64,000 nt of DNA, taken from the NCBI RefSeq assembly GCF_002930645.1, contig NZ_PSNW01000014.1:1-64000 (forward strand). Reading direction: 5' to 3'. Position numbers and translations under genes: made by a program. The notes beneath the pieces are model-generated. The model made no database searches. It was given only the letters and a program-made list of their open reading frames with translations, and was not told the DNA's origin. This DNA comes from Solimonas fluminis (GTDB lineage: Bacteria > Pseudomonadota > Gammaproteobacteria > Nevskiales > Nevskiaceae). Below, piece after piece: positions 56,624 to 64,000 of this stretch (the stretch's first letter is position 1; every line of letters begins with the position of its first letter).

Positions 56624-57109
56624 TCAGCAGGCGGCCTGCGCCAACAGCACCACGGCATGCGCCGCGATGCCTTCCTTGCGGCCGATGTGCCCCATGCCCT
56701 CGTTGGTGGTCGCCTTGACGTTGACGCAGGCGATGTCCACGCCCAGGTCGGCCGCCAGGGTCTCGCGCATGGCCTGGGTGTGGGGCGAGACGCGCGGCAC
56801 CTGCGCGATCAGGGTCAGGTCGGCGTTGACCACGCCGTAGCCGGCCTCGCGCACCCGGCGCATGACCTCGGCCAGCAGGCGGCGGCTGTCGATGCCCTTG
56901 AACCGGGCGTCGGTGTCCGGGAACAGCTTGCCGATGTCGCCGCCGCCGATGGCGCCCAGCAGGGCGTCGCAGAGGGCGTGGATCATGGCGTCGCCGTCGG
57001 AGTGGGCGATGATGCGCCAGGCGCAGGGGATGTGGACGCCACCAAGATGGACGCCCTCGCCCGCCTCGATGCGGTGGGCATCGAAGCCGTGGCCGATACG
57101 GAGTTTCAC
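56624..57109 (-). CDS. ispF: 2-C-methyl-D-erythritol 2,4-cyclodiphosphate synthase
   Basis: 161 aa from GTG 57107-57109. Metal ligands D10 and H12 in GHGFDAHR, the [18 protein letters not shown] motif and GKLFPDTD. Makes the cyclic diphosphate of the non-mevalonate isoprenoid pathway. It overlaps the ispD stop (GTGA), the common ispD-ispF coupling. truD, often next, is absent. Confidence 0.97.
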   Translation of the reverse strand: MKLRIGHGFDAHRIEAGEGVHLGGVHIPCAWRIIAHSDGDAMIHALCDALLGAIGGGDIGKLFPDTDARFKGIDSRRLLAEVMRRVREAGYGVVNADLTLIAQVPRVSPHTQAMRETLAADLGVDIACVNVKATTNEGMGHIGRKEGIAAHAVVLLAQAAC

Positions 57110-57816
57110 GGACTGTTCTCCTGTTGCGCCAGCCAGAACTCCGCCAGCGGCAGGTCTTCCGGATAGGTCACCTTGATGTTGCTCTCGCGGCCCCGCACCA
57201 GGCGCGGCTCGTAGCCGGCGCGCTCCATGGCGCTGGCTTCGTCGGTCACCGCCAGGCCGCGCTCGCTGCAGTCGCGCAGGGACTGCATCAGCAGGTCCAG
57301 CCGGAACAACTGCGGGGTCTGGGCGCGCCAGACGGACTCGCGGTCCACGGTGCCGGCCACCTTGCCCTTGCGAGCCTGCTTGAGGGTATCGCTGACCGGC
57401 AGGGCCAGCAGGCCGCCGTTCTCGTCGGCCGCCTCCTCGCAAAGGTTCTCGATGTCGCTCCAGGCGACGCAGGGCCGGGCGGCATCGTGCACCAGGGCAT
57501 AGACCTCGCCGAAGACGGCGCTGCGCCGGGCCACCACCTCCAGTCCCGCCAGCACCGATTCGGCCCGGGCGGAACCGCCGGTGGTGGTGACGATCTTGGG
57601 GTGCCGGGCGATCGGCAGGCGCTGGAACTCGGTGTCGCTGCGGGCCAGCACCACCACCACGCCGTCCACCCACTCGGACTCGATGAAGGGCGCCAGGCTC
57701 CACTCGATCAGGGAGCGGCCGCGCAAGGGGAGATACTGCTTGGGGCGGGCGGCTCCCATACGGGTACCCCCGCCGGCGGCGGGAAGCACGGCCCAGTAAC
57801 GCACCCGGGGATCCAC
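57106..57816 (-). CDS. ispD: 2-C-methyl-D-erythritol 4-phosphate cytidylyltransferase
   Basis: 236 aa from GTG 57814-57816, just after the ftsB stop. Nucleotide-binding signature [20 protein letters not shown] (11-30), with R19 and K26. VHDAARPCV and the [11 protein letters not shown] segment complete the active site. Catalyses CTP-dependent formation of CDP-methylerythritol. A second in-frame GTG five codons on (VRYWAV) is possible. The open frame extends upstream into ftsB as a shadow. Confidence 0.96.
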   Translation of the reverse strand: MDPRVRYWAVLPAAGGGTRMGAARPKQYLPLRGRSLIEWSLAPFIESEWVDGVVVVLARSDTEFQRLPIARHPKIVTTTGGSARAESVLAGLEVVARRSAVFGEVYALVHDAARPCVAWSDIENLCEEAADENGGLLALPVSDTLKQARKGKVAGTVDRESVWRAQTPQLFRLDLLMQSLRDCSERGLAVTDEASAMERAGYEPRLVRGRESNIKVTYPEDLPLAEFWLAQQENSP

Positions 57817-57821
57817 GACGA

Positions 57822-58100
57822 CTACTGGGCGACCACGAGGTAGAACGTTTCGTCCGACTTGATCATGCCCAGCGTGGTACGGGCCCGGGCCTCGATGGCC
57901 GCGGTACCGCTGCCCAGGTCCCGCACCTCGGCATCGCGGGCGGCGTTGCGCGCCCGCAGCTTGGCGTTCTCTTCCTGCTGCGCCTGGACCTGGGACTTGA
58001 GGCGGTGGGTGTGGGCCACACCGCCGTCGGCAACCCACAGCCGCCACTGCAGCCCCGTCAGCATCAGGGCGAGGACTGCAATGGCGACACGGTTGTTCAT
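57822..58100 (-). CDS. ftsB: Cell division protein FtsB
   Basis: 92 aa. Short cytoplasmic start, one membrane helix (about 5-22) and a periplasmic coiled coil (about 33-62, [20 protein letters not shown]). The conserved [18 protein letters not shown] end is typical. It links FtsQ-FtsL in the divisome. It lies between eno (9 bases) and ispD (5 bases), the classic gammaproteobacterial order. Confidence 0.95.
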   Translation of the reverse strand: MNNRVAIAVLALMLTGLQWRLWVADGGVAHTHRLKSQVQAQQEENAKLRARNAARDAEVRDLGSGTAAIEARARTTLGMIKSDETFYLVVAQ

Positions 58101-58109
58101 TACCCTAGC

Positions 58110-59492
<1,383 letters not shown>

Positions 59493-61385
59493 TCAGTCCT
59501 CGGCCAGCACGATCAGCTGGTCGCGGTCGCTGAAAGACACCCGCTCCGACTTCCTCGGGTTCACCACCACGCCGTAGCCCTTGTCGCGGTCGTTGGCGTT
59601 GGCGTGCAGCCGGTAGCCGATGGCGGTCTCTCCGCGTTGGGCGGCCGCCTCCAGGACGGTGTGGAAATCCACCGGCAGGCCGGGCCGCAGGTACTGGGTG
59701 ACGGGACGGATGTAGATCTCCGAGCCCTCGGAGCTGAACAGGCTGCGGAACACCCGGTCCAGCTGCTTGTTTTCCGACAACTGCGACAGCATCAGGCTGA
59801 CCAGCTTGTCGCTGACGATGAAGTCGTCGGCGCGGGCGACCTGGGCCAGCGCGCGATTGCGCATGTCCATCATCTCGCTGACGATCGAGAGGTGGCGGCC
59901 GCAGGATTCGGAGATGTTGCGCAGGTGCAGCAGCGCGATCAGCGTCTGGGCATCGGCCTCCTGCACCGGCAGGTCGCTGTAGCTGAGCAGGATGATGTGG
60001 TTGAACTCCGGCACCCGCAGCGCATCCAGCGTGGCCCGATCGGTGATGTCGCCGCCGGCGAAGCGCAGACGCTGGCGCTGCAGGCGCTTGGACAGGGACA
60101 GCAGCGTCTCGCGCGCCCCTTCGCGGCGGCACAGCACGATCACCTCGGAGCCGGGCGCCACATAGTTGTCCAGCTCGCGGATGATGGCCTCGGCCTTCTC
60201 GTTCCAGCCCAGGATCAAGGTGCGCTCCGGCACCGCGGCGGGACGCGCGCCGTTGACGATGGCGCGCAGGTTGGGTGCCGGCGGCGGGATGTCCGACAGC
60301 ACCACGGTATCGTCGTCCTCGCTGATGGCGATCACCTGGTCGCCCGGGCCGATGCGCGTGTTCATCGGCGGGTTGACCAGGGCTTCGCCGTCGGCGCGCA
60401 TCAGGCCCATGACGGTGGACTCCTCGTAGGCGCCGAGGGCCTCGCGGTAGGTCCGGCCGACGAGGCCCGGCTCCTGCTTGAAATAGATCTCGGCGCCGTC
60501 GAAGTCCAGCAGTTCGGTGTAGACCACGCTCAGGCCCGACTGGCGGCAGGTCTGGGCGGTGACCCGCGCGATCAGGTCCTCGCCCTGGATGAAGATCGCC
60601 TCCTGCCCGCCCACCAGCGCGGCCGCCTCCAGGTTCCTGGCGTCGCGGATCTCGCCGACGATGTGGTAGGGCTCGGCCTTGCGGGCGGGGTTGTTGGTGA
60701 TGGCCAGCACCGACTTGATGACGTAGATGTCCGGGTTGTCGGACTCCGGCGCCAGCACGACGATGGACCGCGCCGAGTGCGGGTCCACCACCGCCAGGTC
60801 GTCCAGGTCCAGCGGGTTGCCGCGGCGGCAGATCACCCGGGTATTGCCGGTGTCCGGGAACTTGGCCTTGATGTCGTCCTCCATCTCCACCTTGTCCCGG
60901 TCCGCCAGGATCACGATGCGCGGATCCTTCTGGTTGGAGTTGGCGATCAGCAGCTCGCCGATGATCGAGTAGACCTTGCTGGACCAGCCCAGGATCAGGG
61001 TGTGGTTGGACTCGATCACGCGCGAGCGCCCCTTGCGCAGCTCGGTGAGCTGGGATTCCAGGCCCGAGGTGATGGTGCCGATCAGGATGCTGACCACGAA
61101 CAGGCCGCAGATCGTCACCAGCAGCATGACCGCCCGCAGGCCCCAGCCCTGGTCGCCGGCCAGCGTGCCGGTATCCAGGGCATGCATCAGGCTCAGCCAC
61201 AGGCCTTCGACCGGCCCCGCCCCCTCCGGCGCCACGCCGAACAGCATCAGCAGCAGCGAGGCGACGAGCACGACGGCGGCGGATACCAGCGCCAGCCAGC
61301 CGATGATGGCGATGGCACCCTTGGACAGGGTGTTCTCGAAGCGATAGCGCAGGTGGTCGCGCCAGTGGATCGACTTGGACGTCAT
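59493..61385 (-). CDS. CASTOR/POLLUX-type ion channel with RCK domains
   Basis: 630 aa from ATG 61383-61385. Two membrane helices (about 23-49 and 82-104) flank a pore helix and filter-like stretch LMHALDTGTLAGDQGW (66-81). They are followed by a large cytoplasmic region with tandem RCK/TrkA-N-like folds: HTLILGWSSKVYSII (128-142) and a second copy, RTLILGWNEKAEAIIREL. The tandem arrangement and the RKGRSRVIESNHTLILGW linker match the CASTOR/POLLUX (DMI1) family; plant members are nuclear ion channels in symbiosis, and bacterial homologues are little studied. It occupies the position between pyrG and eno usually held by kdsA. Confidence 0.88.
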   Translation of the reverse strand: MTSKSIHWRDHLRYRFENTLSKGAIAIIGWLALVSAAVVLVASLLLMLFGVAPEGAGPVEGLWLSLMHALDTGTLAGDQGWGLRAVMLLVTICGLFVVSILIGTITSGLESQLTELRKGRSRVIESNHTLILGWSSKVYSIIGELLIANSNQKDPRIVILADRDKVEMEDDIKAKFPDTGNTRVICRRGNPLDLDDLAVVDPHSARSIVVLAPESDNPDIYVIKSVLAITNNPARKAEPYHIVGEIRDARNLEAAALVGGQEAIFIQGEDLIARVTAQTCRQSGLSVVYTELLDFDGAEIYFKQEPGLVGRTYREALGAYEESTVMGLMRADGEALVNPPMNTRIGPGDQVIAISEDDDTVVLSDIPPPAPNLRAIVNGARPAAVPERTLILGWNEKAEAIIRELDNYVAPGSEVIVLCRREGARETLLSLSKRLQRQRLRFAGGDITDRATLDALRVPEFNHIILLSYSDLPVQEADAQTLIALLHLRNISESCGRHLSIVSEMMDMRNRALAQVARADDFIVSDKLVSLMLSQLSENKQLDRVFRSLFSSEGSEIYIRPVTQYLRPGLPVDFHTVLEAAAQRGETAIGYRLHANANDRDKGYGVVVNPRKSERVSFSDRDQLIVLAED

Positions 61386-61417
61386 GCCGCCCCCGGTTCG
61401 TGGACGTTGGAAAGCAC

Positions 61418-61440
61418 AACGCCGCCCGGAAGGCGGCGTT
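61418..61440 (-). terminator. Hairpin downstream of pyrG
   Basis: A perfect 9-bp stem (AACGCCGCC 61418-61426 with 61432-61440) and a 5-base loop. On the minus strand it is followed only by a weak T-rich run (TTGTGCTTTCC). It is about 110 bases past the pyrG stop, so it may end pyrG transcripts or form part of the leader of the channel gene. Confidence 0.5.
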
Positions 61441-61548
61441 GCGGACATCGGCGAGTATAGAGGAGCGCCTGGGCCGGACCCGGCCGCGGGCACTTCGCTC
61501 TGTGACGCAGTGCCCCGCAATCAGGGGCGAAAACGCAACCCGGCCCCT

Positions 61549-63267
<1,719 letters not shown>

Positions 63268-63289
63268 TTACAGGCTGCCCCTCCCCCTC

Positions 63290-64000
63290 TCAATGATCAG
63301 AGTGACAAAGATGCTCCGGGACACCGGGCAGGTCGTGCAGCCAGGCCGCCTGCGGCGCGCCTTCCGCGCGCCAGAACCCCGCGACGGCCAGCAGTTCGCC
63401 GCCGCGCCAGATCAGGGGTGTGCGCTGCCGCACCCAGACCGGCAGGCCGGCCTCCTGGAACAGGTTCTTCAGGCTGCGGCGGTGCTTGGCGCCGGCCGGG
63501 CGCAGTTCCTCGCCCCCGGCGGGAAAACGCACGGTCAGCGGTGCCGCAGGGAGGCGCGCCAGGCGCAGGCGCCCGCAGCCCGGCGGCAGTTCCAGCTCGC
63601 GGCGCCCCGGCCAGGCCAGCTCCAGGCCCCTGGGCGGGGGCGGCAGGGCCGGCAGCCGGTACAGGACATCCCGGTAGCGCCGCAGTTCGGCACCGTCGTG
63701 CAGCAGGCGGGGCGAGGCGTCGGGCCGGGCCGCCAGCAGCTCCCGCTCCAGGCGGTCCAGCAGGGCGGCCGGCGGCGCCTGGAGCCCGGCCTGGGCCAGC
63801 CAGTGGCGCAGCAGGTTGTTGCGCCGGGCCACCGGCAACTCCAGCAGGGCCGGGATCGCCAGCCCCCCGTCCTTCCGGGCGGATTGCAGGTCGATCTCCG
63901 CCAGGTCGGCCAGCAGGCCGGCCGCTTCCGCGGCATGGCGCGAGAAGCGCCCCAGGGTCTCGGACGCCTGGGGCCAGCGCTGCTGCAGGCGCGGCATGAC
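63290..64000 (-). CDS. tilS: tRNA(Ile)-lysidine synthetase, C-terminal part
   Basis: At least 236 codons of a gene that runs off the right edge. The stretch GAKHRRSLKNLFQEAGLPVWVRQRTPLIW is the TilS C-terminal domain, and the helical LLELPVARRNNLLRHWL is the TilS substrate-binding domain. TilS modifies C34 of tRNA-Ile2 to lysidine. The ATP-binding N-terminal domain with SGGxDS is outside the window. tilS-pyrG order is common in gammaproteobacteria. Confidence 0.92.
   Translation of the reverse strand, partial: VMPRLQQRWPQASETLGRFSRHAAEAAGLLADLAEIDLQSARKDGGLAIPALLELPVARRNNLLRHWLAQAGLQAPPAALLDRLERELLAARPDASPRLLHDGAELRRYRDVLYRLPALPPPPRGLELAWPGRRELELPPGCGRLRLARLPAAPLTVRFPAGGEELRPAGAKHRRSLKNLFQEAGLPVWVRQRTPLIWRGGELLAVAGFWRAEGAPQAAWLHDLPGVPEHLCHSDH

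Overview
The window is a dense, high-GC (roughly 70 %) piece of bacterial chromosome. It holds 57 protein genes, two of them cut by the window edges. I see no tRNA or rRNA gene, CRISPR array, insertion sequence or prophage, and no gene-free stretch longer than about 255 bases. Gene content and order point to a gammaproteobacterium: pyrG-x-eno-ftsB-ispD-ispF, surE-pcm-dedA-nlpD, fmdB-aspS, and an Rrf2-regulated sufBCDS cluster. The high GC, GTG-rich starts, REP-type palindromes and the DUF1302/DUF1329 pair suggest the Nevskiales/Solimonadaceae-Xanthomonadales neighbourhood. That placement is inference; no marker gene here proves it.

Layout. 1-5.3 kb (minus strand): start of glyA, nadA, an Ig-like lipoprotein, aspS, an FmdB zinc ribbon. 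5.3-8.8 kb: a three-gene signalling operon made of a free receiver protein, a receiver-GGDEF-EAL protein and a histidine kinase whose membrane domain closely resembles the plant/cyanobacterial ethylene receptor. 8.9-16 kb: an EamA transporter, a CinA-like protein, an isocitrate dehydrogenase fused to a CBS pair, a DJ-1 protein, grxD, sodB, argF and nadC. 16-24 kb: murI, hydrolases, sppA, a KAS III-like synthase, a membrane hydrolase and small hypothetical genes. 24-31.3 kb: one giant gene for a repeat-rich two-partner-secretion exoprotein with no transporter gene beside it. 31.3-41.2 kb: a thioesterase, a lipoprotein phosphodiesterase, the suf operon with a readable promoter and operator, and a large membrane PAS/GGDEF/EAL-like protein with both output domains degenerate. 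41.3-45.4 kb: an AraC regulator facing a DUF1302-DUF1329 operon that carries tandem direct repeats upstream. 45.5-51.6 kb: recJ, thrC, an acetyltransferase, hom and alaC (threonine branch). 51.7-58.1 kb: nlpD-dedA-pcm-surE, a plus-strand patch of three genes (Smr, an HExxH membrane protein, a LamG-like lipoprotein), then ispF-ispD-ftsB. 58.1-64 kb: eno, a CASTOR/POLLUX-type channel in the place usually held by kdsA, pyrG and the end of tilS.

How the parts fit. Housekeeping modules dominate: NAD synthesis (nadA, nadC), Fe-S assembly and delivery (suf, grxD), isoprenoid precursors (ispD, ispF), amino acids (argF, thrC, hom, alaC) and nucleotides (pyrG). Between them lie lineage-specific sensory and surface genes. 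The most unusual are the ethylene-receptor-like kinase operon, the isocitrate dehydrogenase-CBS fusion, the exoprotein and the ion channel. Three REP doublets (REPINs) sit in intergenic gaps at 16.1, 32.8 and 47.2 kb. Genes are often translationally coupled by 4-base stop/start overlaps, most of them GTGA.
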